64,000 bases of DNA, from assembly GCF_007673235.1 (NCBI RefSeq), contig NZ_VDZH01000001.1:299251-363250 (forward strand). The letters run 5' to 3'. The DNA comes from Curtobacterium pusillum. GTDB taxonomy: Bacteria > Actinomycetota > Actinomycetes > Actinomycetales > Microbacteriaceae. A model generated the notes under the pieces. The model was given only the letters and a program-made list of their open reading frames with translations. It ran no database searches and was not told the origin of the DNA. This document shows positions 47,802-57,229 of this stretch, piece after piece. Each line of letters begins with the position of its first letter. The first letter of the stretch is position 1. Both the position numbers and the translations under genes were made by a program.

Positions 47802-49336
47802 GGACGCCTCCAGGTCCGGCCGTCGCGGGCGAGCAGGGCGTCGGCGGACGCCGGACCCCACGTGCCGGGACGGTACTGCTCGGGCTGGCCCTGCGTGGCC
47901 CAGAACTCCTCGATCGGGTCGAGGATCTTCCACGACAGCTCCACCTCTTGGTGACGGGGGAACAGGGGCGGGTCGCCGAGGAGGACGTCGAGGATGAGTC
48001 GTTCGTACGCCTCGGGCGAGGCCTCGGTGAACGCGTGGCCGTAGCCGAAGTCCATCGTCACGTCGCGCACCTGGGTGCCGACGCCGGGGACCTTCGAGCC
48101 GAAGCGGAGCGTGACGCCCTCGTCCGGCTGCACGCGGATGACGAGCGCGTTCTGGCCGAGCGGCGACTGCGAGTTGCCGTAGACGTCCTCGGGGACGCGC
48201 TTGAACACGATCGCGATCTCGGTCACACGGCGACCGAGACGCTTGCCGGCGCGGAGGTAGAACGGGACGCCCTGCCAGCGACGGGTCGCGATGTCGAGCT
48301 TGATCGCGGCGTACGTCTCGGTGCCGGACTCGGGGTCCATGCCGGCTTCCTCGAGGAAGCCGAGCACCTTCTCGCCGCCCTGCCAGCCGCCCGCGTACTG
48401 CCCGCGGGCCGTCGCGGTCGCGAGGTCCTCGGGCAGCCGGACCGCGGAGAGCACCTTCTCCTTCTCGGCGCGGAGGTCCGCGGCCTTGAACGAGACGGGC
48501 TCCTCCATCGCGGTGAGCGCGAGGAGCTGCAGCAGGTGGTTCTGGATGACGTCCCGCGCCGCACCGATGCCGTCGTAGTACGCGGCACGTCCGGCGACGC
48601 CGATGTCCTCGGCCATCGTGATCTGCACGTGGTCCACGTAGTTCGAGTTCCAGATGGGTTCGTACATCTGGTTCGCGAACCGCAGCGTCAGCAGGTTCTG
48701 GACGGTCTCCTTGCCGAGGTAGTGGTCGATGCGGAACACGTCGTCGGGAGCGAAGACGCTCTCCACGATCGCGTTCAGCTCGCGCGCGGTGCGGAGGTCG
48801 GAGCCGAACGGCTTCTCGACGACCACGCGGCTCCACGACCCGTCCTGCTTCTCGGTCAGGCCGGACAGCTTGAGCTGCTCGGTGACGACCGGGAACATCT
48901 TCGGCGGGATGGACAGGTAGAACGCGTGGTTGCCGAGCGTCCCGCGCTCCGCGTCCAACGTGTCGACGGTGCGCTTGAGCTCGCGGAACGCCTCCGGGTC
49001 GTCGAACGACCCCTGGACGAAGCGGATGCCCTGTTCGAGCTGACGCCAGACGTCCTCGTCGAACGGGGTGCGCGAGTGCTCCTTGACCGCGTCGTGGACG
49101 AGCTGGGAGAAGTCTTGGTCCTCCCAGTCACGCCGAGCGAAACCGACGAGGGCGAACCCCGGGGGCAGGAGCCCTCGGTTCGCCAGGTCGTAGACCGCGG
49201 GCATCAGCTTCTTGCGGGACAGGTCGCCCGTCACGCCGAAGATGATGAGGGTGCTGGGTCCCGCGATCCGGTTCAGTCGACGATCCGTCGGCAGCCGGAG
49301 CGGGTTGTGCTCCGGGGTGATTGCCACCGGTGACAT
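47798..49336 (-). CDS. zwf: glucose-6-phosphate dehydrogenase
   Basis: Oxidises glucose-6-phosphate to the lactone, producing NADPH. 512 residues: nucleotide loop FGVTGDLSRKKLMPA near 33-47, the family signature RIDHYLGKETVQN with catalytic His, EKPFG, and a C-terminal domain ending near the acidic tail. ATG at 49336. pgi lies 23 bp upstream and opcA overlaps downstream. Confidence 0.96.
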   Translation of the reverse strand: MSPVAITPEHNPLRLPTDRRLNRIAGPSTLIIFGVTGDLSRKKLMPAVYDLANRGLLPPGFALVGFARRDWEDQDFSQLVHDAVKEHSRTPFDEDVWRQLEQGIRFVQGSFDDPEAFRELKRTVDTLDAERGTLGNHAFYLSIPPKMFPVVTEQLKLSGLTEKQDGSWSRVVVEKPFGSDLRTARELNAIVESVFAPDDVFRIDHYLGKETVQNLLTLRFANQMYEPIWNSNYVDHVQITMAEDIGVAGRAAYYDGIGAARDVIQNHLLQLLALTAMEEPVSFKAADLRAEKEKVLSAVRLPEDLATATARGQYAGGWQGGEKVLGFLEEAGMDPESGTETYAAIKLDIATRRWQGVPFYLRAGKRLGRRVTEIAIVFKRVPEDVYGNSQSPLGQNALVIRVQPDEGVTLRFGSKVPGVGTQVRDVTMDFGYGHAFTEASPEAYERLILDVLLGDPPLFPRHQEVELSWKILDPIEEFWATQGQPEQYRPGTWGPASADALLARDGRTWRRP

Positions 49337-49359
49337 GAGTCGGTGAACTCCTTCGAGAG

Positions 49360-50958
49360 TCAGAGGGTGACGGCGGATGCCAGTGCTGCTGTGGCAGCGG
49401 CGACGTCCGTCGTCGTGAGGGTCAGGACCGGGCGGCCGTGCTGCGCGAGGACACTCGCGTCGCCGGAGGCCTGGGCCTGGATGAGCTGGCCGAACGTGAA
49501 CGGCCGACCGGGGATCGCCAGGTCGTCGATCTCGTCGGCCACGATCTGCAGGAAGACGCCGTTCGCCGGGCCGCCCTTGTGGTACTGGCCGGTCGAGTGC
49601 AGGAAGCGCGGGCCGTAGCCGAACGTGACGGGACGGCCGCTGCGCGCCGCCAGGGCGTCGCGCAGCGACTCGAGGTCGCGGTTCGCGGTGCGGTCCACGT
49701 AGGCCTGCACGGCCAGGTAGCCGGTGGCGTCGATCCGGGCCAGGAGGCTCGTCACGGCTTCGGCGAGGGTCGTCCCGACCGTCAGGTCCTGCGTCGCGCG
49801 GACGGCGATGCCGTCCTCGGTGAACGCGGGCTCGGTCGGCGCGGGGCGGTCGTCGAGCAGCGCGCGCGCCGCGACCTTGGCGGCCTCGACGTCGGGCTGG
49901 TCGAACGGGTCGATGCCGAGCAGACGCCCGGCGACCGCGACCGCGTACTCCCAGACGAGGAACTGGCCACCGAGCGTGCCGGTGATCTCGACCTCGCCCT
50001 CGGCGACGTGCCGTTCGTCCTCGCGGGAACCGACGAGTCGGATGACCTGCACGTCGGGGAGGCCTGCGGTGACCTCGGGGGAGTCGACGCCGAGCACGAC
50101 GGGGAGCAGGCCGCGGCCGCTCTTGCCCGTGGACTCAGCGATCAGCTGCTCCACCCAGTCGCCGAACCCGACGATGTGCGTGCCGTCCGGGACGATCGCG
50201 ATCTTGTCGCGCAGCGGGTCGGTGCCACCGAGGACTGCGCCGAGCACGAGGCCCGGGTTCTCGTCGATGTCGACCGACAGCAGCGCGGAGATGGCGTCGG
50301 CCTCGTCGAGGAGTTCCGCGATGTCCGCACCGGCCAGACCGGAGGGCACGAGGCCGAAGGCGGTCAGCGCGGAGTAGCGGCCGCCCACGTTCGGGTCGGC
50401 GGTGAAGACGCGGTACCCGGCGTCGGTCGCCTCGGCCTCGAGCGGGGAGCCCGGGTCGGTGACGACGACGATGCGCTGTGCCGGGTCGATGCCGGCGTCG
50501 CGGAAGGCCTGTTCGTACGCACGGCGCTGCGAGTCGGTCTCGAGGGTCGAACCCGACTTCGAGGACACGACGAGCACCGTGCGGTCGAGCTGGTGTGCGA
50601 GCGCCGCCCGGACCTGTGCCGGGTCGGTCGAGTCCAGCACGGTCAGCGGGACGCCGGCGGTTCGGGTGATGACCTCGGGCGCGAGCGACGAGCCGCCCAT
50701 GCCGGCGAGGACGACGTGGTCGACCCCTTCGGCGGCGAGCGACTCACGCAGTGCGAGCACCTCGGCGACGAGCGGGCGGGAGACCGAGACGGCCTCCACC
50801 CAGCCGAGGCGCTTCGACGCCTCGGCCTCGGCGTCCGGACCCCAGAGCTCGGGGTCCTGGGCGGTGATGCCCGACGCCACCAGGTCGGCGACGAGGCGCG
50901 GGACCACCGTGTCGATGGCCCGCGCCGCGTCGCCGCTGGCGGCGATGGAAACCGTCAC
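49360..50958 (-). CDS. pgi: glucose-6-phosphate isomerase
   Basis: Interconverts glucose-6-phosphate and fructose-6-phosphate. 532 residues; the N-terminal SIS domain shows GMGGSSLAPEV, TVLDSTDPAQV and VVSSKSGSTLET, and a second SIS region follows after 290. The divergent type is the one typical of actinobacterial pentose phosphate operons, and some bifunctional transaldolase-isomerases resemble it. GTG start at 50958 overlapping the tal stop codon (TAGTG), so it is coupled to tal. Confidence 0.93.
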   Translation of the reverse strand: MTVSIAASGDAARAIDTVVPRLVADLVASGITAQDPELWGPDAEAEASKRLGWVEAVSVSRPLVAEVLALRESLAAEGVDHVVLAGMGGSSLAPEVITRTAGVPLTVLDSTDPAQVRAALAHQLDRTVLVVSSKSGSTLETDSQRRAYEQAFRDAGIDPAQRIVVVTDPGSPLEAEATDAGYRVFTADPNVGGRYSALTAFGLVPSGLAGADIAELLDEADAISALLSVDIDENPGLVLGAVLGGTDPLRDKIAIVPDGTHIVGFGDWVEQLIAESTGKSGRGLLPVVLGVDSPEVTAGLPDVQVIRLVGSREDERHVAEGEVEITGTLGGQFLVWEYAVAVAGRLLGIDPFDQPDVEAAKVAARALLDDRPAPTEPAFTEDGIAVRATQDLTVGTTLAEAVTSLLARIDATGYLAVQAYVDRTANRDLESLRDALAARSGRPVTFGYGPRFLHSTGQYHKGGPANGVFLQIVADEIDDLAIPGRPFTFGQLIQAQASGDASVLAQHGRPVLTLTTTDVAAATAALASAVTL

Positions 50959-52070
50959 TACTTGGAGCCCTCGAGCGCGGTCTTCACGGTGTCGACGAGC
51001 TCGCCCCACGACACGTTGAACTTGTCCACGCCCTCCTTCTCGAGCAGCGCCACGACGTCGTCGTAGTCGATGCCCGCGGCGGTGAGCTGGTCGAGGACGC
51101 CCTGCGCCTCGGCGTAGGAACCGGTGATGGTGTCGCCCGTGATCTCGGCGTGGTCGAACGTCGCGTCGAGCGTCTTGCCCGGCATGGTGTTGACCGTCTG
51201 CGGCGCGACGAGCTGCGTCACGTACAGGGTGTCGGGGAGCGACGGGTCCTTGACGCCGGTCGAGGCCCAGAGGGGGCGCTGCGGGTTGGCGCCGGCCTCG
51301 AGCAGGCCCTTCGCACGCTCCGAGGCGAACGCCTGCTCGAACACCTGGTAGGCGAGCTGCGCGTTGGCGATGCCGGCCTTCGACTTGAGGGCCTTGGCCT
51401 CGTCGGTGCCGACGGCGTCGAGACGCTTGTCGATCTCGGAGTCGACGCGCGACACGAAGAAGGAAGCGACCGAGTGGATCTTCGAGAGGTCGTGGCCCGC
51501 GGCCTTGGCCTTCTCGAGCCCACCGAGGTAGGCGTCGATCACGGCGCGGTAGCGCTCGAGCGAGAAGATCAGGGTGACGTTGACCGAGATGCCGGCGGCG
51601 ATGACCTCGGTGATCGCCTCGAGGCCCTCGACGGTCGCCGGGATCTTGATGAGGACGTTCTCGCGGCCGACCTTGTCGAACAGGAACTTGGCCTGCTCGA
51701 TGGTCTTGGCGGTCTCGTGGGCGAGGCCCGGCTCGACCTCGATCGACACACGGCCGTCGAAGCCGTTCGTCGAGTCGTACAGCGGCTTGAAGACGTCGGA
51801 GGCGTTCGCGACGTCCTGCGTGGTGATCTCGAAGATCGCGTCGGTCACCTCGGTGCCCGCGGCCGCGAGCTCCTTGACCTGTGCGTCGTAGCGCTCGCCC
51901 TTGGCGAGGGCCGAGGCGAAGATCGTCGGGTTCGTGGTGACGCCGACGACGTTCTTCTCGGCGATGAGGAACTCGAGCTTGCCGGTCTCGAGGAGCTCGC
52001 GGGAGAGGTCGTCGAGCCAGATGCTCACGCCGGCCGCGGAGAGGGCGGCGGTGGGGGTGTTCTCAGCCAT
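50958..52070 (-). CDS. tal: transaldolase
   Basis: Transfers a dihydroxyacetone unit between sedoheptulose-7-phosphate and glyceraldehyde-3-phosphate. 370 residues, TIM barrel; [15 protein letters not shown] at the start, Schiff-base Lys in [11 protein letters not shown] and [14 protein letters not shown]. The longer form (over 360 residues) is typical of actinobacteria. ATG at 52070 with AGAAGAG upstream; an in-frame ATG at 52091 is possible but less well placed. Confidence 0.95.
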   Translation of the reverse strand: MAENTPTAALSAAGVSIWLDDLSRELLETGKLEFLIAEKNVVGVTTNPTIFASALAKGERYDAQVKELAAAGTEVTDAIFEITTQDVANASDVFKPLYDSTNGFDGRVSIEVEPGLAHETAKTIEQAKFLFDKVGRENVLIKIPATVEGLEAITEVIAAGISVNVTLIFSLERYRAVIDAYLGGLEKAKAAGHDLSKIHSVASFFVSRVDSEIDKRLDAVGTDEAKALKSKAGIANAQLAYQVFEQAFASERAKGLLEAGANPQRPLWASTGVKDPSLPDTLYVTQLVAPQTVNTMPGKTLDATFDHAEITGDTITGSYAEAQGVLDQLTAAGIDYDDVVALLEKEGVDKFNVSWGELVDTVKTALEGSK

Positions 52071-52145
52071 GTGTTTCTCTTCTTCTTTCATCGACTGGCC
52101 GACGTCGTGGAGGTGACGAGGGCCGTGAAGTCGGGGTCTGGGGGA

Positions 52146-52183
52146 CCGGGAGGCGCGTGGCGGAGCCGAGCCGCGCCTCCCGG
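52146..52183. repeat. family 1 palindrome between tkt and tal
   Basis: CCGGGAGGCGCG (52146-52157) pairs with 52172-52183 across a 14-nt loop, inside the minus-strand operon. Confidence 0.65.
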
Positions 52184-52188
52184 AGGAA

Positions 52189-52218
52189 GGGCCGGATCCG
52201 GCGAACCGGACCCGGCCC
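52189..52218 (-). terminator. hairpin directly after tkt
   Basis: GGGCCGGATCCGG (52189-52201) pairs with 52206-52218 with one mismatch and a CGAA tetraloop, 9 bp after the tkt stop. With the family 1 palindrome 6 bp further on, it probably terminates or attenuates between tkt and tal. Confidence 0.65.
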
Positions 52219-52226
52219 TCGGTGGG

Positions 52227-54320
52227 TCAGGAAGCCGCGAGGGATTCCTTCGCGGCGGCCACGACGTGCTCCGTCGTGAAGCCGAACTCCTTGAAGAGCG
52301 TCTGGTAGTCGGCCGAGGCACCGAAGTGCTCGATCGAGACGCTGCGGCCCTTGTCGCCGACGATGTCGCGCCAGCTCATGGCGATGCCGGCCTCGACCGA
52401 CACGCGTGCGGTGACGTCCTTCGGCAGGACCTGGTCCTGGTAGTTCTCCGACTGCGCGCGGAACCACTCGATGGACGGGGCGCTCACGACGCGGGCGTTG
52501 ATGCCCTCGGCCTTGAGCTGCTCGCGGGCCTCGACGGCGATCTGGACCTCGGAACCGGTCGCGATGAGGATCACGTCCGGGGTGCCGTTCGGCGCCTCGG
52601 CCAGGATGTACGCGCCCTTGGCGACGTTCTTCGCCGAGGCGAAGACCTCGCCGGAGGCGTCGCCCTCGCCACGCTCGAAGACGGGGAGGTTCTGACGGCT
52701 CAGCGCGATGCCGGCCGGGCGGTCCTTGTGCTTGAGCATCTCGAGCCAGGCGTACGCGACCTCGTTGGCGTCGGCCGGGCGGACGACGTCCAGACCCGGG
52801 ATCGCGCGGAGGGCACTGAGCTGCTCGATCGGCTGGTGCGTCGGGCCGTCCTCGCCGAGGGCGACGGAGTCGTGCGTCCAGACGTAGATCGCCGGCGCCT
52901 GCATGAGCGCGGCGAGACGGACCGCCGGGCGCATGTAGTCGCTGAAGATGAGGAACGTGCCGCCGAAGGGGCGGGTGTTCCCGTGCAGGACGATGCCGGA
53001 GAGGATCGAGCCCATGGCGTGCTCGCGGATGCCGAAGTGCAGCACGCGGCCGTACGGGTCGGTGCTCCACGCCTTGGTCGAGGCCTCGACCGGACCGAAG
53101 GACTTGGCGCCCTCGATGGTGGTCAGGTTCGACTCGGCGAGGTCGGCCGAACCGCCCCAGAACTCGGGCATGAGCGGCGCGATGGCGTTGATGACCTTGC
53201 CGGAGGCGGCACGGGTCGAGACGGCCTTCTCGGTCGGGAAGACCGGGAGGGCTTCCTCGAGGCCCTCGGGCAGCTCGCCGGCGTTGATGCGGTCGAGGAG
53301 CGTCTTCTTCTCCGGGTTGGCCGCAGCCCACGCGTCGAAGGTCTTCTGCCACTCGGCGTGCTCCGCCTGGCCCTTGGCGACGGCACCGCGGGTGTACTCG
53401 AGCACCTCGGGGTCGACGTGGAAGGTCTGCTCGGGGTCGAAGCCGAGGACCTCCTTGAGGCCCTTCAGCTCCTCGCCACCGAGGGCGGAGCCGTGGATCT
53501 TGCCGGAGTTCTGCTTGGTCGGCGACGGCCAGCCGATGATCGTCTTGAGGACGATGAGCGACGGCTTGTCGGTGACGGCCTTGGCGGCCTCGACCGCGGC
53601 GAAGAGGGACTCGACGTCCTCCGAGTACTCGCCCGTCTTCTTCCAGTCGACGGTCTGGACGTGCCAGCCGAGCGCCTCGTAGCGGTCCGGGACGCTCTCC
53701 GAGAAGGAGATGTCGGTGTCGTCCTCGATCGAGATCTGGTTCGAGTCGTAGAAGACGACGAGGCGACCGAGCTGCTGGCGGCCGGCGAGGCTCGCGGCCT
53801 CGTTCGTGACGCCCTCCTGCATGTCGCCGTCACCGGCGATCACGTAGGTGAAGTGGTCGAACGGCGAGGTCCCATCGGCTGCATCGGCGTCGAAGAGGCC
53901 GCGCTCGAAGCGCTGCGCGTAGCCGAAGCCCACGGCGGAGGCGAGGCCCTGGCCGAGCGGGCCGGTGGTGATCTCGACACCGTCGGTGTGGCCGTACTCC
54001 GGGTGACCCGGGGTCTTCGAGCCCCACTTGCGGAGGTGCTGGAGGTCTTCGAGCTCGAGGCCGTAGCCGTGCAGGTAGAACTGCACGTACTGGAGGATCG
54101 AGGCGTGACCGGCGGAGAGGATGAAGCGGTCGCGGCCGATCCAGGTGGAGTCGCTGGGGTCGCGACGCATCACCTTCTGGAAGAGCAGGTGGGCGACCGG
54201 CGCGAGGCTCATCGCGGTGCCGGGGTGACCGTTGCCGGCGGCCTCGACCGAGTCGGCGGCGAGTACGCGGGCCGTGTCGACGGCCTTCCTGTCGATGGCG
54301 TCCCAGGTGAATTCAGCCAC
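52227..54320 (-). CDS. tkt: transketolase
   Basis: Thiamine-diphosphate enzyme moving two-carbon units in the pentose phosphate pathway. 697 residues: AANGHPGT-like loop [15 protein letters not shown] near 25, the thiamine motif [18 protein letters not shown], and the pyrimidine domain with [21 protein letters not shown]. The GTG at 54320 ([10 protein letters not shown]) is the first usable start; AAGAAGGG lies 12-18 nt upstream. First gene of the minus-strand operon, with a leader of about 150 nt if the TATGCT element at 54481-54486 is its promoter. Confidence 0.95.
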   Translation of the reverse strand: MAEFTWDAIDRKAVDTARVLAADSVEAAGNGHPGTAMSLAPVAHLLFQKVMRRDPSDSTWIGRDRFILSAGHASILQYVQFYLHGYGLELEDLQHLRKWGSKTPGHPEYGHTDGVEITTGPLGQGLASAVGFGYAQRFERGLFDADAADGTSPFDHFTYVIAGDGDMQEGVTNEAASLAGRQQLGRLVVFYDSNQISIEDDTDISFSESVPDRYEALGWHVQTVDWKKTGEYSEDVESLFAAVEAAKAVTDKPSLIVLKTIIGWPSPTKQNSGKIHGSALGGEELKGLKEVLGFDPEQTFHVDPEVLEYTRGAVAKGQAEHAEWQKTFDAWAAANPEKKTLLDRINAGELPEGLEEALPVFPTEKAVSTRAASGKVINAIAPLMPEFWGGSADLAESNLTTIEGAKSFGPVEASTKAWSTDPYGRVLHFGIREHAMGSILSGIVLHGNTRPFGGTFLIFSDYMRPAVRLAALMQAPAIYVWTHDSVALGEDGPTHQPIEQLSALRAIPGLDVVRPADANEVAYAWLEMLKHKDRPAGIALSRQNLPVFERGEGDASGEVFASAKNVAKGAYILAEAPNGTPDVILIATGSEVQIAVEAREQLKAEGINARVVSAPSIEWFRAQSENYQDQVLPKDVTARVSVEAGIAMSWRDIVGDKGRSVSIEHFGASADYQTLFKEFGFTTEHVVAAAKESLAAS

Positions 54321-54480
54321 TTGGATGTTGACCCTTCTTGATGCGACATGTGCGAGGGCTCGTGCCATCGCACGGACATGATCGCCATCCCGGGGCCTTC
54401 GTCGGGTCGCCGTCTCGCGGCGGCCGACCGGCTCTTCGCGGCCGACGTCATCGGGGCACGCACTGCGGGAGGGCGACTCC

Positions 54481-54486
54481 AGCATA
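54481..54486 (-). promoter_or_regulatory. -10 element of the tkt operon
   Basis: TATGCT read on the minus strand (AGCATA on plus), a good -10 match, about 160 nt before the tkt start. No clear -35. Confidence 0.4.
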
Positions 54487-54626
54487 GTGACCATGCACTC
54501 AGAAGGGGTTCAGGTGACGCCGGTTGTTCACTCGTCGTCAGGGGGACCCGCCGTCGGCCGGGCGTGTCGGAGGGCGACTTCGGTCCGGATGGCGGGGCGG
54601 GGCATCATCGCAGCGCCGCCATCACG

Positions 54627-54632
54627 TAAACT
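54627..54632 (+). promoter_or_regulatory. -10 element of ctaB
   Basis: TAAACT, about 98 nt before the TTG start of ctaB. Confidence 0.4.
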
Positions 54633-54729
54633 GTCCGGGACCCGTGAGCATTCCGGGTCGACGCACGCCCCGACGACGACGGAGCCGTCCCCCGAGCGTG
54701 TGAGCTGACGCGAACAGACTGAGGTTCCC

Positions 54730-55671
54730 TTGCCGACTGCCACCGTGACCCGGCCCGACACCGATCGACCCCGCTCGACGCTGTCGCGCAAGGTGCGCGC
54801 CTACGTCTCGCTGACGAAGCCGCGGGTCATGGAGCTGCTCCTCGTCACGACGGCACCGACGATGTTCCTCGCCGAGCGCGGGGTCCCGGATCTCTGGCTG
54901 GTCTTCTGGACGATGCTCGGCGGTGCGATGTCGGCCGGGTCCGCCTCGGCGTTCAACTGCTACATCGACCGTGACATCGACCGGCTGATGAAGCGCACGA
55001 GCACGCGTCCGCTGGTCACCGGCGAGCTCTCCGACCGTGAGGCCCTGGTGTTCTCGTGGGTGCTCGGGGTCGCGTCGACCGCCGTGCTCGGCTTCCTCGT
55101 GAACTGGCTCGCCGCAGCGCTGAGCGTCATCGCGATCCTCATCTACGTGTTCGTCTACACGCTGTGGCTCAAGCGCCGCACGCCGCAGAACATCGTCTGG
55201 GGCGGGTCGGCCGGCTGCATGCCCGTGCTGATCGGCTGGGCGGGCGTCACCGGGTCGCTGACCTGGGCGCCGGTCATCCTCTTCATGGTGATCTTCCTCT
55301 GGACGCCGCCGCACTACTGGCCGCTGTCGATGAAGTACCGCGACGACTACGACGCCGCCGACGTGCCGATGCTCGCGGTCGTTCGCGGTCGCACCGTCGT
55401 CGGGCTGCAGGTCGTGCTGTACGCGTGGGCGACGCTCGTCTGCTCGCTGCTGCTCATCCCGGTCGCGCACATGGGGCCGCTCTACACGGTCGTCGCCCTG
55501 GCCGGCGGCATCTGGTTCGTCGTCGAGTCGCACCGGCTCTACTCGCGGGCGATCCAGCACGTGGAGCACGTGCAGCCGATGCGGGTCTTCCACAGCTCGA
55601 TCACGTACCTGACGCTGCTGTTCATCGCCGTGGGCATCGACCCGCTGCTGCCGCAGGTCTTCACCTTCTAG
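54730..55671 (+). CDS. ctaB: protoheme IX farnesyltransferase (heme O synthase)
   Basis: Adds a farnesyl group to heme B to make heme O for cytochrome oxidase. 313-residue membrane enzyme of the UbiA family with about nine helices: [19 protein letters not shown] at the start, the magnesium-pyrophosphate motif [15 protein letters not shown], and a second acidic motif [14 protein letters not shown]. The start is TTG at 54730 after GAGG; an earlier start is not available. It converges with ctaA, the next enzyme, 319 bp away. Confidence 0.95.
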   Translation: MPTATVTRPDTDRPRSTLSRKVRAYVSLTKPRVMELLLVTTAPTMFLAERGVPDLWLVFWTMLGGAMSAGSASAFNCYIDRDIDRLMKRTSTRPLVTGELSDREALVFSWVLGVASTAVLGFLVNWLAAALSVIAILIYVFVYTLWLKRRTPQNIVWGGSAGCMPVLIGWAGVTGSLTWAPVILFMVIFLWTPPHYWPLSMKYRDDYDAADVPMLAVVRGRTVVGLQVVLYAWATLVCSLLLIPVAHMGPLYTVVALAGGIWFVVESHRLYSRAIQHVEHVQPMRVFHSSITYLTLLFIAVGIDPLLPQVFTF

Positions 55672-55712
55672 GCAGGGCTCGCCAGACGAGCGGGGACTGC
55701 GCCGACTCGTTG

Positions 55713-55748
55713 CGACTTCGTCGCTGTCGTACGACAGCGACGAAGTCG
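55713..55748. terminator. 36-bp perfect palindrome after ctaB
   Basis: Arms CGACTTCGTCGCTGTCGT and its complement meet without a loop. The flanks TTGCGAC and GTCGTTCCG are shared with a second, diverged copy at about 55784-55823. Confidence 0.8.
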
Positions 55749-55931
55749 TTCCGTGCGGGCGCGGCCTGTTGCGCGCGCTGGCTTGCGACGACGCCGCTGT
55801 CGTACGACGTCGGTGGTGTCGTTCCGGGTCCGCAGGCGGGCCCTGGTCGCGACCCACCACCGGCCTGGAGGCGCGTGGCGGCCCCGCACCGTGCCTCCAG
55901 TCCGCCGTCTGGTCGCGTTGCGCGCGAAGCA

Positions 55932-55967
55932 CGACGTCCCACCTGTCGATCGACAGGTGGGACGTCG
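55932..55967. terminator. 36-bp perfect palindrome after ctaA
   Basis: Arms CGACGTCCCACCTGTCGA and its complement, 23 bp beyond the ctaA stop on the minus strand. Likely ctaA terminator. Confidence 0.8.
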
Positions 55968-55990
55968 GAGACCGCGTGCGGTGTCGGGCC

Positions 55991-56965
55991 TCAGCCCGCG
56001 ATCGGCTCCCGGACGGCCTGGCGGCCGGCCGTGCCGCGCGTGGAGAGCGCCACCACGGTCGTCGCGCCGACGAGGAGCCCGGCGAGGACCATGTGCGTGC
56101 CGACCAGTCCGACCGGCAACCCGGTGCGGGCCTGCGTGAGTCCGACCGCGATCTGGACGAACTCGACGACCAGCAGGAGCAGTGCCCACTTGCTCGACAG
56201 GCGCAGGCGGACCGCGCCGACGACGAGCACCAGGGTCAACGCGAAGAGGACGTACGCGGGAACGGCGTGCAGGTGCTCCATGACGGCCGGGTCGAACCCG
56301 GTGCGGTGCAGGCGTCCGCCGTCGACGGCCTCGTCCGCTCCGGCGTGCGGGCCGCTGCCCGTCGTGAGGATGCCCACGAGGACGGTCACGACGACCGCGG
56401 CGATGGTGCCGCCGACGACGCCGCGGTACCAGCGGGGCACCGTCCTGTCCGCGGTGCGCGGGCCGCGCATCGCCCGGTAGACGAGTGCCGCGGTCACGGA
56501 GGTGAGCGCCGCGGAGACGACGAAGTGCAGCCCGACGACGAAGGGGTTGAGGTTCGTCCAGACGCTCATGCCACCGATGACGGCCTGCACGGGGATTGCT
56601 GCGCCCTGGGCGAACGCCAGCCAGAAGAGCTCGGGGCGGGTCCGGCGCATCCGGACGACGAGCAGGAACATCGCGATCGCCACGACGACGAGCACGAAGG
56701 TGAGCAGTCGGTTGCCGAACTCGATGACGCCGTGGATGCCCATCTCCGGCGTCGAGACCAATGAATCCGCGGTGCACTTGGGCCAGGTCGGGCACCCGAG
56801 GCCCGACGCCGTGAGCCGGACGAGGCCGCCGGTCCCGATGAGGATGACCTCGACCACGAAGGACGCCCATGCCAGCACCACGACGCGCTGGTCGACGACG
56901 CGGGGGAGCGACCACCAGTGCTGGGAGCGGACGTCCTGGTCGACGGGGGATCCGACGCGAGTCAC
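55991..56965 (-). CDS. ctaA: heme A synthase
   Basis: Oxidises the methyl group of heme O to heme A. 324-residue protein with eight membrane helices; GTGGLVRLTASGLGCPTWPKC carries the conserved cysteine pair of the extracellular loop and IEFGNRLLTF and MEHLHAVPAYV contain heme-ligand histidines, with VGLHFVVSAAL in the middle. GTG start at 56965. Convergent with ctaB, divergent from the suf cluster. Confidence 0.94.
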   Translation of the reverse strand: MTRVGSPVDQDVRSQHWWSLPRVVDQRVVVLAWASFVVEVILIGTGGLVRLTASGLGCPTWPKCTADSLVSTPEMGIHGVIEFGNRLLTFVLVVVAIAMFLLVVRMRRTRPELFWLAFAQGAAIPVQAVIGGMSVWTNLNPFVVGLHFVVSAALTSVTAALVYRAMRGPRTADRTVPRWYRGVVGGTIAAVVVTVLVGILTTGSGPHAGADEAVDGGRLHRTGFDPAVMEHLHAVPAYVLFALTLVLVVGAVRLRLSSKWALLLLVVEFVQIAVGLTQARTGLPVGLVGTHMVLAGLLVGATTVVALSTRGTAGRQAVREPIAG

Positions 56966-56983
56966 GAGGGTGGTGCCTTCCTG

Positions 56984-57010
56984 TTGTTCCGTGCAGCGAA
57001 CCTGTAGGAT
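56984..57010 (+). promoter_or_regulatory. candidate promoter of the suf operon
   Basis: TTGTTC (56984-56989), 15-bp spacer, TAGGAT (57005-57010), about 220 nt before the sufB ATG. The long leader has no recognised riboswitch. No sufR repressor gene is next to it. Confidence 0.35.
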
Positions 57011-57229
57011 TCGAGGGTTCAGCAGCAGTCAAGTCTAGGCAGGCGCCGGCTCCGAAAGGTCCGAGATCGCCGCTCACGCCCAGGACTGCGTGGAACCATC
57101 GACGTTGCGAGGGAGCAACACCGTGTCCGCCGTGCACGAAGCACCATGTCGGCGGTCTGCGGTGGAATGGCGTCCAGACGCCACGGGTTGACACCCAGAA
57201 CGCTGCCGCGAGAAGGAAACGAGGAGACC

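Larger units (their letters stand above)
54321..54729. other. 409-bp divergent regulatory region between tkt and ctaB
   Basis: No gene is supported. It holds the leader of tkt (minus), the -10 candidates of tkt and ctaB, and an A/T-richer patch near 54487-54530. Open frames across it lack similarity and consistent codon use. Confidence 0.6.
55672..55990. other. 319-bp palindrome-rich block between ctaB and ctaA
   Basis: No gene is supported. It contains two perfect 36-bp palindromes (55713-55748, 55932-55967), a diverged partner of the first near 55784-55823 and a degenerate family 1 element at 55864-55900. Together they form a dense bidirectional terminator region for the two convergent heme genes. 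Confidence 0.75.
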
